Assembly: GCF_907164915.1 (NCBI RefSeq)
Contig: NC_061864.1
Span: 11,601,889 to 11,665,888 of the forward strand
DNA from: Impatiens glandulifera
Taxonomy: Eukaryota; Streptophyta; Magnoliopsida; Ericales; Balsaminaceae
Direction: 5' to 3'
Length of the DNA: 64,000 nt
Shown piece by piece: positions 22,636-34,661 of the stretch. The position numbers and the translations under genes are program-made. Within the stretch, counting starts at the first letter, position 1. Each line of letters opens with the position of its first letter. The notes under the pieces are model-generated. The model had not been told where the DNA came from. It saw only the letters and a program-made list of their open reading frames with translations, and made no database searches.

Positions 22636-22898
22636 TAGGGGCGGAGCCAGGTACAAGTCGGCCCGGGCTACAGCCCTAAGTATCTTGTATGTATTTATTA
22701 GTAACGATACCGTCGTTATTGATTATTTCCTGTCGCTAAAAGACACTGTTGACAGTAAACTTAGTTTGTTTTGTTTGTTTATTTGATATTATTATAAAAC
22801 TAGCCCGGATAGATTTTTTTAATAAAAAATTAGCTCGGATAGATTTTTTTGATAAAAAAATTAGCCCGGATAGGTTTCAAATCCTGACTCCGCCCCTG
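22636..22898. mobile_element. Small hAT-like non-autonomous element
   Basis: Terminal inverted repeats: AGGGGCGGAGCCAGG at 22637-22651 and CCTGACTCCGCCCCT at 22883-22897, matching at 14 of 15 positions when inverted. The flanks CTAACCGA and CTAGTCGA match at 6 of 8 positions, as an eroded 8-base target-site duplication would; the 8-base size and the AGGGGCGGA ends fit the hAT superfamily. Inside are three tandem copies of a roughly 30-base unit containing TAGCCCGGATAG (22801, 22831, 22862). There is no transposase. Confidence 0.65.
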
Positions 22899-23913
22899 CT
22901 AGTCGAACCAATACAAAAGATTATTAAGAAAAAAATAAATAAAGTTTGAATTCATTCTCACTAAATTTATAAAAAAAAATATAATTAATTAAATTAATTG
23001 TTTTATTAATTTTAACATTAAAATGTTATATATCTCTTTAAAATTTATTAACAAAATAAAAATTACATAAGAATCATTCTTAGAGCATATAATACTCATA
23101 TCAAATTTTATTTATTTTTAATCATTTAATTATTTGATTTATCAATTAAAAAATATATATATTTTTTATTTTTATAAAATTTAAATATAAGGTAATGTTT
23201 AGTAATTCAACTAATTATTTTAAATAATCTATTTTTTATTGAAATTTTTTTTCTTTCAAAAATTCAAACTAAAATTTCAAATAACCCAACATCAAACAAG
23301 TTTTGTATTTTATTTTTGTTATATAGGTTTTTTTTTTTTAAAAAGAAATTGTTTGATAATTTAAAATATAAAAAATTCAATTTTTTATTTTATTGACTAA
23401 AATACCTTTATTTTACATTGAATAATAAATTAATTTTAAATAATTAAATAAAGATTAATTTTAATAGATAAAAAAATTGTAATTAGATAAATGAAATGAT
23501 TCCTTAGTTTCAGATAAAAAAATCTCTTAAAAAATCTCAAAAAGTTATAGATCAAACAAGGTCTTAAGTCTCTTTATTAGAATTAAGTTTCCTTATTAGA
23601 AATTCTAATTTATTTAAGACTTGAATAAATTAAATAAACACTTTATTCAATATGTAATTTAAGAATTAAAAGTTTTAATCAAAAGAATAAATATCTTATG
23701 ATTAATTTTCACTAAAAGTGCTAAATTAATGTGGGATTATAATTATGTTAAATCGGATTAGGTTTACAGTAGTTAAAAATAAAAACATAGAATAAAATTC
23801 AGTCGATTATTTGAAACATGTCTAAAATGGTGTTGGATATTTTATAAAATGGATAAACAAACAGATAGAAGATAAACTGTTTTTATTTTCTTCCTTCTTT
23901 TGCATCTTCTTCA
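22899..23913. other. AT-rich upstream region of LPA1
   Basis: Very AT-rich spacer. It holds right-end-like copies of the dispersed repeat: ATAACCCAACATCAAACAAG (23281) and ATCAAACAAGGTCTTAAG (23551). A short pyrimidine-rich leader (TTCTTCCTTCTTTTGC, about 23889) comes just before the LPA1 start codon. Confidence 0.45.
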
Positions 23914-26034
23914 ATGGCTGTGGCTACAATCTCTCCAAATCAACGACTGTTGTTTTACCAGTCATCTTCTTCGACTTCTTTTGCGACTGCAAATCCATGG
24001 TTTTCAATCAGAAGAAAGAACCATTTTAGCCTCTATGAGAAGACCCATTTCCATTCTCTCATAGTATGTTCTTCTTCCGCTTCCCCCCAACCGTCGTCTT
24101 CGCCAGAAGTTGATGCGCCAGTGGAGACGGCCGAGTCTTGCGTTAACCTCGGCCTTTCACTTTTCTCCAAAGGACGGGTATATAGTTCGATTGTTTGCTT
24201 AAATTTTATTACTTTCCAATTGGGTTCCTTTTGCAGGTGAAGGATGCTCTTGTTCAGTTCGATACTGCACTCACTTTAAATCCAAATCCTATAGAGTCAC
24301 AAGCTGCACTCTATAACAAAGCATGTTGTCATGCTTACAGGTAACTACTTCCATTCTAGTACATGATTAGACAAAAACATAGGATGAGAGAATGCTTTGA
24401 AGTTGAATCAAACTTTAATCGAACCCGAATTCTGATTCTTTTGTTTTTCTTTTCTTGGAGAAAGAGGGGAAGGAAAGAAAGCGGGTGATTGTCTGAGAAA
24501 GGCTTTGAAAGAATATAACCTTAAATTTGGGACAATCCTTAATGATCCAGATTTAGCATCCTTCAGAGCTTTGCCTGAATTCAAGGAATTACAGGAAGAG
24601 GTTTTACGCTTAATCATGTGTTCTTTCTATCTATGATATTATAAGTAGTGTATCATCTGTTTCTATTGTTGGAAAATTGGAGGCTGATAATAATACATTA
24701 TGGGTTCAGGCTAGCCTTGGAGGGGAAGATATTGGGTACAGTTATCGAAGAGACCTAAAACTCATTAGCGAAGTTCAAGCACCATTTCGAGGAGTTAGAA
24801 GATTCTTCTATGTGGCATTTTGTGCAGCCGCAGGGATTTCCACTTTTTTTACAATTCCTAGACTTTTTCGTGCCATAGTTGGCGGCGATGGTGCTCCTGA
24901 TCTTCTGGAAACTGCTGGAAATGCTGGTATTAATATCACAGGTAAATTTACACTTTAAATGTGTGACATTTCTATTTTTTGTTAAACTAAACTTTTTCAG
25001 TCAGTGTTGTACAGGTATAGTCATATTCGTTGCATTATTCATCTGGGATAACAAAAAAGAGGAGGAGCAAATTGCTCAAATAACTCGCGATGAAACTCTA
25101 TCAAGGTTACCTTTGCGGCTTTCAACCAATCGGGTTGTTGAGCTTGTACAATTGCGGGACACTGTTAGACCAGTTAGTTCAATAACATACTCTCAAGCTA
25201 ACAATTAGTCATGCATATTATTGTTCATGTTTCCTATTTCTACTCTTCATTTTAAAGGTTATAATTTGGAACAATAAGTGTTTCCATTTGGGGCAATAAG
25301 ATTCCTAAATGGTTCTTGTTTCAGGTTATTCTGGCTGGGAGCAAAGAATTTGTAACATCAGCACTACAGAAGGCTGATAGATTCAGAAACGATCTTGTTC
25401 GCCGTGGAGTTCTTTTGGTTCCTGTTATATTGGGTGAAGGTGGTAAGCAAAAAATTGAAAAGAAAGGCTTTGGAACTACTTCCACTAAGACAGCTTCTAC
25501 ATTACCCTCAATAGGGGTAAGATTTGGGACTATGCTTAGTTTAAAAATCAAAATAAAAAATCAAACTGAACTGAGAATATGTTGATTGTGGCTCGATGTT
25601 AGGAAGATTTTGAGAAACGGACTCAATCAATAACTGCAGCATCAAAATTAAAATCTGAGATTCGGTTTAGAGCTGAGGTAATAGCTCCTGCAGAATGGGA
25701 AAGGTCAGTTTTTAGTTTTTACAGATAAGTAATTTTCTCTTTTCGGTTTAATAAGCTTTTATAAACATGTTTTGAGGTCTTTCTTTATTCAGATGGATAA
25801 AGGATCAACAAAAATCTGAAGGAGTGACGGCTGGCGAAGATGTCTACATTGTCTTACGTCTAGATGGTCGTGTTCGAAGATCTGGGAAGGTAAGGACTCA
25901 GTCCTTTCATATAATTTCCCTATCTTTTGACTTAAAACTAAACCAACCGCTATTTTCAGGGTATTCCGGACTGGGCACAAATTGTAAAGGAGCTGCCACC
26001 AATGGATGCGTTGCTAAGCAAGCTCGAAAGATAA
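23914..26034 (+). CDS. LPA1: LOW PSII ACCUMULATION 1 (LPA1), chloroplast PSII assembly factor
   Basis: 452 residues in nine exons: 23914-24177, 24237-24340, 24465-24600, 24710-24941, 25015-25172, 25325-25516, 25603-25703, 25793-25889, 25960-26034. The length matches the family (about 453). The Ser-rich, positively charged N-terminus (about residues 1-55) is a chloroplast transit peptide. TPR-like repeats cover about 74-145 (SCVNLGLSLFSKGR, ALYNKACCHAY). Two membrane segments follow, about 200-218 and 243-257. The C-terminal part ends WAQIVKELPPMDALLSKLER. LPA1 is a thylakoid membrane protein that helps D1 assembly into photosystem II. Exon 3 has an unusual acceptor (GAAAG at 24460-24464) chosen because only it keeps the conserved frame, and a weak donor (GAG|GTTTTA). 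The function is taken from the family. Confidence 0.92.
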
Positions 26035-27117
26035 AGGCTTAAATTTGGGGAAGAACGAATATCTACTTTTCATGTATAATTGTTTATGCTCAACAAATGT
26101 TGTATGCTGAAATTTGATAATTTTTTACAAATACAAAAGAAATGGATGGGGTTCCTGATTTTAGGCTCCAATGCAAGCCTGAACCATCATCTTCTTGGTT
26201 TTATTTATTTAGTTTTCTTCTTGGATCTTGATGCATTCTGTTTAGAAACATGGTAATTAATCATTTGTTTGAAGATCTAGAGGACACTCACTCTCTTTTT
26301 ACTACAAAAATCAACTTCTTTTTATACATCAATTTAACATTACTTTTAATGGTTGAATTGACAATATATAGTTTTTGTATTATTAGAAAAGGATGTAAGT
26401 GGTTGGTGGTGGAATTGGATTTTAAAATTTCAAATGTTTTTATTCTAATCAAATGATAGTCTTTTCTTACTTAATTGTGTTTAAAAATGGAGTGAAAGTG
26501 CATACAGAATTACATTATAAACGATTCGACTTTATCATTTTGTACACTTGAAAAATCATCTCAAACATCTCGGTTTTTCAAAATCTCCCACTATCTTTTT
26601 GCGGTTGAACGAAGATTTGATTTGCTCAATAATAGTCAGTTTTTTTTTTTTTTTTTTTTGTCTATTGTTCAGTTTCAATGGTTCAAACCATAAATTTAAT
26701 TAGAATTCTTCATTATCATCTATATTTGAATTATCAACTATTTTATTAAAAGAAGTTGGAGTATATTTTGCAATAAAGAAGGAAAGCAGGGACTACCAAA
26801 CAAATCAAAAGAAAATAAACTCCATTGATGGTCAATGAATGAATGATTGTTAGTTTGGTATGAAAACAACATTCAATCTTCTCCATCTAAATTTCTAAAG
26901 GGTTATGAAAGGAAGGATTGAACTTTTCAAAATTAGAAAGGACATCTTATTATTAAAAATATATAATTAACCTAATATGTTTTTATTTTCTTTGGCCAAA
27001 TTAGAGTTATTCAAGAAAATATATAGTTAACCTACACAAGATGGAGACAGCCAACTGCCCCAAATTCTTCATGTTTTTCATTAGTATTACTTTAATACAA
27101 GACAATTGCTTCAAGGG

Positions 27118-27152
27118 ATTAGAATTAGGATTAGGATTAGGATTAGGGTTAG
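27118..27152. repeat. Short interstitial telomere-like tract
   Basis: About five units of the form TTAGGA/TTAGGG in a row (ATTAGGATTAGGATTAGGGT within it), resembling a degenerate plant telomere repeat (TTTAGGG) but with 6-base units. Too short to be more than a telobox-like or chance tract. Confidence 0.5.
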
Positions 27153-27585
27153 GACAGAAAAATAATGATTTTCATGGTTGGTCATTATAAGATAATAATG
27201 TCAAATGTTCATCGTATAAAACTTTCTTAAAAAATAATTAAATGATACATTTGTGCCCTATAATATTAGTACCATATAATCCAAATTACTTTGCTAATTA
27301 AACTGATTAAATAACTCTTTTGATCTTTACTTAAAAACACCTTAAAAATGAATAAGAGTAATTCGAGACTTTCTAATCCATTATAATATTTGAGAATTCA
27401 TAAAATAGATACTTAATTGTGTCAAATATGTTTATTTATTTATAAATCAATAATTGGTTTTTGTAGTTGACTCCTTGCATGCTTCTTAATCAAATGGTAT
27501 GGCTAATGTGTAAATAACAAGAAAAGAAGTGTCACTAATTTAATGGCTAAGAAAACTGGTCTATTCCCTGAATACACAAGGAGGG

Positions 27586-27595
27586 CTATATATTT
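27586..27595 (+). promoter_or_regulatory. TATA-like box of the RALF gene
   Basis: CTATATATTT lies about 70-80 bases before the RALF start codon, a normal spacing for a TATA box with a leader of about 40-50 bases. Read from sequence only. Confidence 0.5.
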
Positions 27596-27664
27596 AAGTT
27601 CATGAAGCGCTCTAAATGAACTTGAATGAGAGATAGAAAAAGAAGAGAGATTTGAAATTTGAAA

Positions 27665-28021
27665 ATGAAAATGCAGAGTACCTGGATGATGATGATCTTC
27701 TCTGTAGTGATCGTTGTGTTGTTGATGACGACTGATATTGGAGTTGATGCACACCTGCACCGTGATCAATTGCCATGGGAGGCTGCGAGATCGGGCTGCA
27801 GTGGAACGATAGACGAGTGCATTAATTCTGCAGGAGGCGAGTTGGATGAGGAAATTAACCGGAGGATACTGGCGACGACCAACTACATCAGCTACGGAGC
27901 GCTGCAGAGGAACACGGTTCCGTGTTCACATAGAGGTGCTTCATACTATAACTGCAAGACCGGAGCCGAAGCCAATCCTTACACCCGAGGCTGCAGCGCT
28001 ATCACTCGTTGCAGAAGTTAA
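27665..28021 (+). CDS. RALF1: RALF (rapid alkalinization factor) peptide precursor
   Basis: Single-exon prepropeptide of 118 residues. Residues about 4-29 form a hydrophobic signal peptide. The dibasic S1P cleavage site RRIL is at 66-69. The mature peptide begins ATTNYISYGAL and has the four conserved cysteines C87, C97, C110 and C116 that form two disulphides, plus the family end NPYTRGCSAITRCRS. Secreted RALF peptides bind FERONIA-type receptor kinases and raise apoplastic pH, restraining cell growth. The first in-frame ATG is at 27665, and a TATA-like box lies upstream. Sequence type (YISY, RRIL) is that of the RALF1/22/23/33 group. The name RALF1 rests on that and on adjacency to LPA1 and TPK genes, so the exact orthologue is inferred. 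Confidence 0.93.
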   Translation: MKMQSTWMMMIFSVVIVVLLMTTDIGVDAHLHRDQLPWEAARSGCSGTIDECINSAGGELDEEINRRILATTNYISYGALQRNTVPCSHRGASYYNCKTGAEANPYTRGCSAITRCRS

Positions 28022-28478
28022 TAATTTACATCCATCTAATGATTTCTGCATACAAACATTAATAATAATCACCTCTTTAATTCACTGCTTACCTTCAATA
28101 TCAATTTAACATTTTTGTTCAGTTTCAAACTTAATTTATATGCATATAAGAAACCCTTAATTTAAAGTGCTTCATTATGCCATCTTCAAATTCAAACAAA
28201 AATATGTCATGTAGTTGTTAAACTGCAACAAAATACCCAGTGTTGATTATATAAGGAATCAAAATTTCATCAAACAAAGATAAAAGAGAATAATGAAGCA
28301 AATTTCATTCAGACTGACAACAATAGTTAGATATTTAGAGACAATCTAAAATCAAACAGTAACAGAAGAGAACCCATAGACAAACCACCAACTATTAAAT
28401 GATTATAGATTTGCCAACAATATGCATCGAGTTCTAAAGAAGAAAAAAAAACATGACACTCAATGGCTTTGATAAGCT
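28022..28478. other. Convergent 3' regions of RALF and HSBP
   Basis: AT-rich sequence holding the 3' UTRs of RALF (+) and HSBP (-). Nothing else is seen. Confidence 0.5.
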
Positions 28479-29801
28479 CTAAGAAGAACCATCCTCTCCC
28501 TGCTTGCCTTCATCCGTCTTTCCAGGTGCAAGAGGTGAAGGGGAAGCCTCCGCTCCCATTTCTGTCCTTAGGTCATTGATGCTCTGCTCCAACTCATTTA
28601 TCCTGGCTCCCATCTCATCTAGTGCAACGGAATTAAGGAAACTGCCTTACTTAGAACATTTATAGCATAAGCAACTGTAGATAACAGATTATTAACCCTA
28701 GATAGAAAATAAATGCTAAATCAGATTATAGATGAAAGTGGCCTAAGTGACTGAATGTCAATATTTTGACAAATGTAGTGTGGCCAGTTTTCAGGAAGCT
28801 TTAGTGTCAGCAATGTTACTACCCATAGAAAAACTAATGAAATGATAAAGAATGCCAAAACAACTAATGTAACAGGAAGAAGAAAAGGATATTCTTTGTA
28901 ACAATAGACTCGGACATGGTTTGGAACCTTGCTTGCTGCATAAAAAGAAGATTTTTAAGTGAGTAAGAGCGAGCAATATGTTCTTGTGCAATATAGAATG
29001 TCATTAGAGCTTACCATTTGCTGGAGAAGATTTTGTACCTGGAAGTAAAAAGCTAATATGTGAGTTATATTATCCACATGTTTAAGGGTACAAATTTAAC
29101 ATCTTAGCTCAATTTAACTGACATTGATCATATCTCAGTCCCATATTGTTCTTCAAAAGAGAAGAGAAGAGCTGAGGATAACTTACAAAAGCAGTCATAT
29201 CTGCAGTACTTTGCTTAGGATCATCTGGTCCATCCTGAAACACAAATGCAGTCAAATACAAATCACATGTAATATCATAGAGAGCTAAACATACACTAAT
29301 TTGAGAGGAAACATATATAATCATTCTACTTCAATTGAGATCTAATAAACCATCATACAAAAGGTATGTTTCCCTTGTTATTCTCAAATAGATCATTTAG
29401 ACCTCTCATTGAGAAGTTTTTAGTGCAAACTTTGTTGGATGTCCAAGCACATTGTTTCCTTTTTGAATTAGTTAATACATGACATAAATCAAATGAATCT
29501 CAACTTTTTTATGATTGATACAGAACAATGTTTACATGAGAAGGAAATTAATCGTATCGTCAAGTCGTGAATCCCTAATTGATCTTATAAACAATATAAA
29601 ATAAGCACGTCTATATTTCACATCTTAATTCTAAAATGTTGTATACCTACATCGTACGATTCATCAGAGAAAGCGAGAAAGAGAGATTTCTAGGAACAAA
29701 TGGAATGAATAAGCATATTATTCAAAGGAAAGACGATCAGATCTTCATGGAAACAAGCAAAAACAAAAACATTTGAATCGGTTCGTCGAAAATCTTACCA
29801 T
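28479..29801 (-). CDS. HSBP: Heat shock factor binding protein (HSBP)
   Basis: 86 residues in five coding exons on the minus strand: 29801-29799 (only the ATG), 29234-29187, 29038-29015, 28935-28893, 28621-28479. HSBP is a small coiled-coil protein that binds the trimerisation domain of heat shock factors and damps the heat response. The heptad-repeat core runs from about residue 17 to 62 (TAFVQNLLQQM, ARFQTMSESIV, INELEQSINDL), followed by an acidic, Pro/Gly-rich tail. Length matches the plant family (about 86). Introns 1-3 are GT-AG. Intron 4 is a U12-type AT-AC intron; using it restores the conserved TKIDEMG at the junction, while no GT-AG pair does. The first coding exon holding nothing but the start codon is also notable. 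Confidence 0.93.
28622..28892 (-). other. U12-type AT-AC intron of HSBP
   Basis: On the minus strand the intron starts ATATCCTTTT (28892 downward), the minor-spliceosome donor consensus. It ends …GTTGCAC (28622), preceded by the branch-site-like TTCCTTAAT (28640-28632) about 11-12 bases from the AC end. Removing it joins …ACA AAG A to TA GAT GAG (K-I-D-E), as the family requires. Confidence 0.88.
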
Positions 29802-31627
29802 TGTTTCGCTAGACGCTTAGACCTTTGTCGCAATCTCGTTCTGCAATCTCCTTTCGCCTTCTCCTTCGCTCGTCTTGCCCTATTCAGACCGCCAAATTTA
29901 AGTGGTGTGAGAGAAAATGTGACCTCACCTCACTTTGCCCCGTCTAGATTTAATTTTCTTAAGTAAATTACTCAATTACCCATGACCTAATTACAAAATT
30001 ACTTTATTATTTTATTTAAAATCTTATAATATTTATTCTCATGTGTTATATATTTTTTTCTAATATTAATAACGTTTTTGTATGTTTTTCACAGGGTCCA
30101 ACCCGGCCCGACCTGGACTTGTGATAAGCCCAAGCCCATTCTAGAAATTCCATGAGTTTTGAAAAATTAAAAATTATATTTTTTTACTAAAGTTTAATTT
30201 TTTGGGAAATTAATAAATATTGATGTACAATTAAGTTTATAAAGAGGGGACTGAGTCAACCCAAAGACTAGGACAGGACCAGCATGAGCTCTCGCACTCT
30301 CTGATTCTCCCAATGCTTATGTTACCTATAGTTATTAATAATTATATTTCAAAAACTGTTGCAATTAATTTAATGAAAAATATAATTATAAATTTTGAAA
30401 CTTTTAAAATAAAACACTAATATTTAATTTTAATTTAGAAATTTAAGTGGATTTTAATTTAATACAAGATTAATTAAATAATAAAAGGAGATGAGCCTGT
30501 TTTTTTTAGCTAAAAAGAGATAAAAACAAGTGCATTTTAGTCATTACAACACATGAGCCTGCTCATTGCCTTTAAATTTTCATTAAAAAATACAAATAAG
30601 TACCTAAACTATTTTTTTATTAATATATAAGCCCTTAAGCTTTATTTATATTTATTTTAATCTTTTTGTGTAATAAATCACTGCCCTCAAGCGTGTTGTG
30701 CTGGCACACGATAGGTATCGGTGTGTCGTGACCTCACCGACAATTTAACATGGTAATAATCTATTATCATTGAAAATCAAACTTATTTATTTTATTTTAT
30801 TTTGACAAATTTGAATATAAATTTATATTTACTTTAAAGATTCTTGAAAACATAACTATGCCTTTTATTTTTATGAATTTTTTACGAAAAAAAAATCATT
30901 GGTGTGATTAATTTTACACAAACTCTAGTTTATTGAAACTCAATAAAATTAATTTTTAATTTTTACATCACTAATCAAGTAATAGATGAGATTATAATTA
31001 ATAATTGAATATTTATATTTGAATGGTTTAGTTAGAATAAGGAGTTGAAAGATCACCAAAAATTGTAAATTTTGGTTGATACTTAATCTTTATGTTTGAT
31101 GTTGTTTAGATTGTTTTCATTTTATTACATATTTATTTAAATAATTCAAGAATTTATTTTTATTAATTAAAATATCAAAAGTATTGAATAATAATTGCAG
31201 TATAACTTCTATAATTTCATTTTTTTTATCTCAATTTAACATTTTAAATTAGTGGAGATTTTATAAAAATTCAAATAAAATTAGGTTTGAATCCTCTCAT
31301 TCTCCTCTCAACCAAGTATGTTTCATCAATTAAAATAAATTAATTAGTTAACAGAATATATAATTTCAATTACTACTTTGATGAAGTGGTTTTCTTTTAT
31401 ATATTTTGTAATTTGAAATTCATAATAAAATATTATGTTAAGAATTTTTTCAAAATACATAAAGTAATTTTGGCGTGAGAATATATAAAAATTGTATAAA
31501 ATTATCATATTTATTTTAAAGATTAATTAAGTATTGTATTATCAATACTCGTAACAAATCAAACATCACCTATCGATATTCATAAATACGTCCAATTTAT
31601 CTATCAAATAAATTGAATGATAACATA

Positions 31628-31693
<66 letters not shown>

Positions 31694-32664
31694 AATTTAT
31701 ATAATAAGTTAACTTAACCTGTAACGTCATTACTTTGATTTGAATGCTATAATTAAAATGAGAATGAGTTTTGATAATAAACTAGAATGAGAATGAATTT
31801 ATTTATTTTAATATTAAAAAAAATAATAATAATTTAGTGTTATTTTATTAAAACTATGAGATAAAATAAAGTTTGAAATGAAAAACAACAATAAAAAATT
31901 ACAAATTTATGACATATTACAATAAATTAATCAAATCAATGAGACGGGAGAACTAAGTATCCACATCTCCTTTGAATATATTCAGAAACATTTATTTTAT
32001 TATTAACAATTCTTTTAGTACCAAATATAATTATAAACAGATTAAAAATTATTTAATTTATTAAAAAAAAATTATTATAATATAATTTTTATGAAGGAGT
32101 TAGTCCAATCTTCATTCTGAACTTAATCTTGGTAACATTTTCCCTTCTTAAGAAGAGAACCTTATTTTAAATAACATAATTTATTTATTTATTTTTATAA
32201 AAATGACTTATTATGACAAAGTTAGATTTTTTTATATATATCTCTTAAATTTAAAAAAATATAAATTATTATGATAATAAAAACTCTGTTATGTCATTTT
32301 TGAAATAAAGATATGTAATTTTTTTTATCATTATATTTTATTTTTTTGATATTATTACAAATTATTATCTATTTTATAAGATGTGATTTTATTAACATTA
32401 TTAAATTAAATCAGTTTTATTTTTTATTTTAATAAATTTAAAAATTAATTATGATTATAACAATAATTGTAATAAATTAAACTTAAAATTCTCATTAATA
32501 ATATAATTTAATTATTAAGTGATGAACAGATTTGTTAGTTGACTTTTCCAATAAAATATGTAACTTGCGCGCTATTACATCCTTTTCTTTTGGACCAAAA
32601 TCAAATTATCTCTTTTCAGAAACAAAAAGTGAATCTCTCAGATCTCTCTCTTCAGCATCAACTA
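29802..32664. other. AT-rich intergenic region between HSBP and TPK
   Basis: HSBP leader near 29802-29930, then about 2.6 kb of very AT-rich sequence without a gene. It contains a pure TA microsatellite (31630-31690) and isolated GC-richer islands (for example 30096-30160 and 30690-30740) that may be eroded transposon ends. The last 120 bases are the TPK leader. Confidence 0.5.
31630..31690. repeat. TA dinucleotide microsatellite
   Basis: About 30 uninterrupted TA units. Confidence 0.95.
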
Positions 32665-34661
32665 ATGGAAGTTATGATTCACTCCTCCACTTTTCTCTCG
32701 CCGTCGATCCCCGCCGCCGCCGACGACCTTCCGACTTCATCCTACGCCCTCGTTATTCTTAACCAGCGCCTTCCTCGATTCGCTCCTCTTCTATGGAAGC
32801 ACGGTACGGGAACCGCGGTGTTACAATTTATCATCTCCTTAGTCTATTACTTATTCATGACCGAATTTCCTTGACGAAATCTTACTCCTATTGTTTGTAG
32901 AGCAGCACAATTTCGTGTATGTGCCGACGGTGGAGCTAATCGTCTCTTTGATGAACTTCCTCTTCTGTTGCCGAATGAAGACGCACCTAGTGTGAGGAAC
33001 AGGTGTTGAATCTTTCCAATAACCTGACTGACTCCTTCAATTGACCGATATTCTTTTCCGTTATATGGATGCACTACTATTCTTTCTTTTTATTTTAGGT
33101 ATGTGCCTGATGCAATCAAAGGAGACATGGATTCAATCAGAAGTGATGTGCTAGGTTTCTACAAGGACCTTGTAAGTATGCACTTTCTTGTTTGTAGAAA
33201 CGTGTAATCAAATCTGATTCAATGTATTTTTTACATCAATAACTTTGTTACTTGAATCTACTTTTACTTTATTGATCAGTCAGCACAATTTTGAATTCAG
33301 ATTCCGCTGTTTAACAAATATACAATCAATTTTTGTCAATATTTACCAGACTCAATGAACTCGAATAAAGTAGACAATCTATAGAGAGCTATAATAGTTG
33401 ATTTCCTCAAGTTCTTTTTCCAGTTTGCATAAACTCTTGACAAATGTACTCTCATATCTAAAAAATTAATTTCTAAATAGGATTTGACTTGTTTTTAATC
33501 AAAACATATAACGAGTAAGTTGTAGTTCATTTTTTCATGTTTTTCTTCTTCAAGTTTTGTGAACCATAAGCTGATATTAATCACTTTTATGCAAATGTAT
33601 AATCTTTTGTAAGCTCATTCACTCATTTGTATACGCCTCGAACTTCAAATTGACTCAAATAACCTCAAAATCAACTTTGGTATTAGTACAGTAATGCATT
33701 TTGTAAAATCTGCTTATATTATAAACATTGCTAAGTTGTATGCATGGAGCTGACAAAGCCTTAAGTTGATGTTGTGTCAAAAACAGCAAAAAGGGCAATT
33801 ATTCCCTTGAGTGAAATCAACATCATGTTAGGATTCAAAATCTTAAATGGGGAGAATTAGGGATAGAACTGGAATATCAAAACATAGGATTTCCTACAGT
33901 CATAAATAAGTCTAATACCGTTTATTTACTCATTATTAATCAAGAATAACATGTGTACCCTATTTAGAACTAGAGAGAACTGAACTGGAATACATATGTG
34001 GTTTAAGGATACATTATTTCATTTGCACAGGGGACCGAGATCATAGATGAAAGCCAAGATCAAGACACAACAGATCTGCATAAATGCGTGGCATTTATTA
34101 AGGACTCCTCTCCAATTGCAGACAAGTCTAATGTAAGTCACTAAATCAATCATCTTGTACAACACCATTATGTGAGATATACTTATGAGTTATATAATAT
34201 TTACAGTTGTGCATTCTTGTTACTGGATCACTTGGTGGGCGTTTCGACCATGAGGTTGGGAACATCAATGTTATACATCGATTCTCATCGCTGCGAATAA
34301 TTCTTTTATCGGATGATTCCCTGATCCATCTTTTGCCTCGTACTCACCATCATGAAATTCGTATTCAGTCATCTATTGAAGGTCCACACTGTGGACTTAT
34401 TCCTATTGGGGAACCATCTTTAAGCACCACAACTACTGGGCTTAAGTGGAATCTGAGTAAGTAGTAGTATTCCTAAACATTCACATTCACTATTAATCAG
34501 TTGGCATTATGTTCTCAATATTGATCAAGCCCCCTTTTGCAGCTGATACTGAAATGAGATTCGGCGGCCTGGTTAGTACCTCGAACATTGTCAAGGAAGA
34601 TAGAGTAACTGTGAAATCAGACAAAGATCTACTTTGGACAATATCCATCAAGAAGCATTGA
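32665..34661 (+). CDS. TPK1: Thiamine pyrophosphokinase (TPK)
   Basis: Transfers a pyrophosphate group from ATP to thiamin, giving thiamin diphosphate; cytosolic in plants. 259 residues in six exons: 32665-32803, 32906-33002, 33099-33171, 34031-34132, 34207-34456, 34543-34661. Family motifs are all present: VCADGGANR near residue 53, KGDMDSI, DQDTTDLHKC (Mg/ATP site), GSLGGRFDHEVGN, and the C-terminal half with GPHCGLIPIG and TEMRFGGL ending LLWTISIKKH. Length fits the family. At exon 2 two AG acceptors lie five bases apart (TAG at 32900 and CAG at 32905); only the second keeps the conserved frame. Another Met lies three codons downstream (32674). The gene is convergent with the WDR89-like gene. 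Confidence 0.93.

Larger units (their letters stand above)
26035..27664. other. Intergenic region LPA1 to RALF
   Basis: Probable LPA1 3' UTR, then AT-rich spacer with a T run at 26640-26660 and a short telomere-like tract at 27118-27152. No gene is seen. The RALF promoter, with a TATA-like box near 27586, occupies the last few hundred bases. Confidence 0.45.

Noticed and set aside
31630..31690. CRISPR-like or satellite array at the TA tract
   Set aside because: It is a simple dinucleotide microsatellite; this is plant nuclear DNA and no spaced repeats are present.
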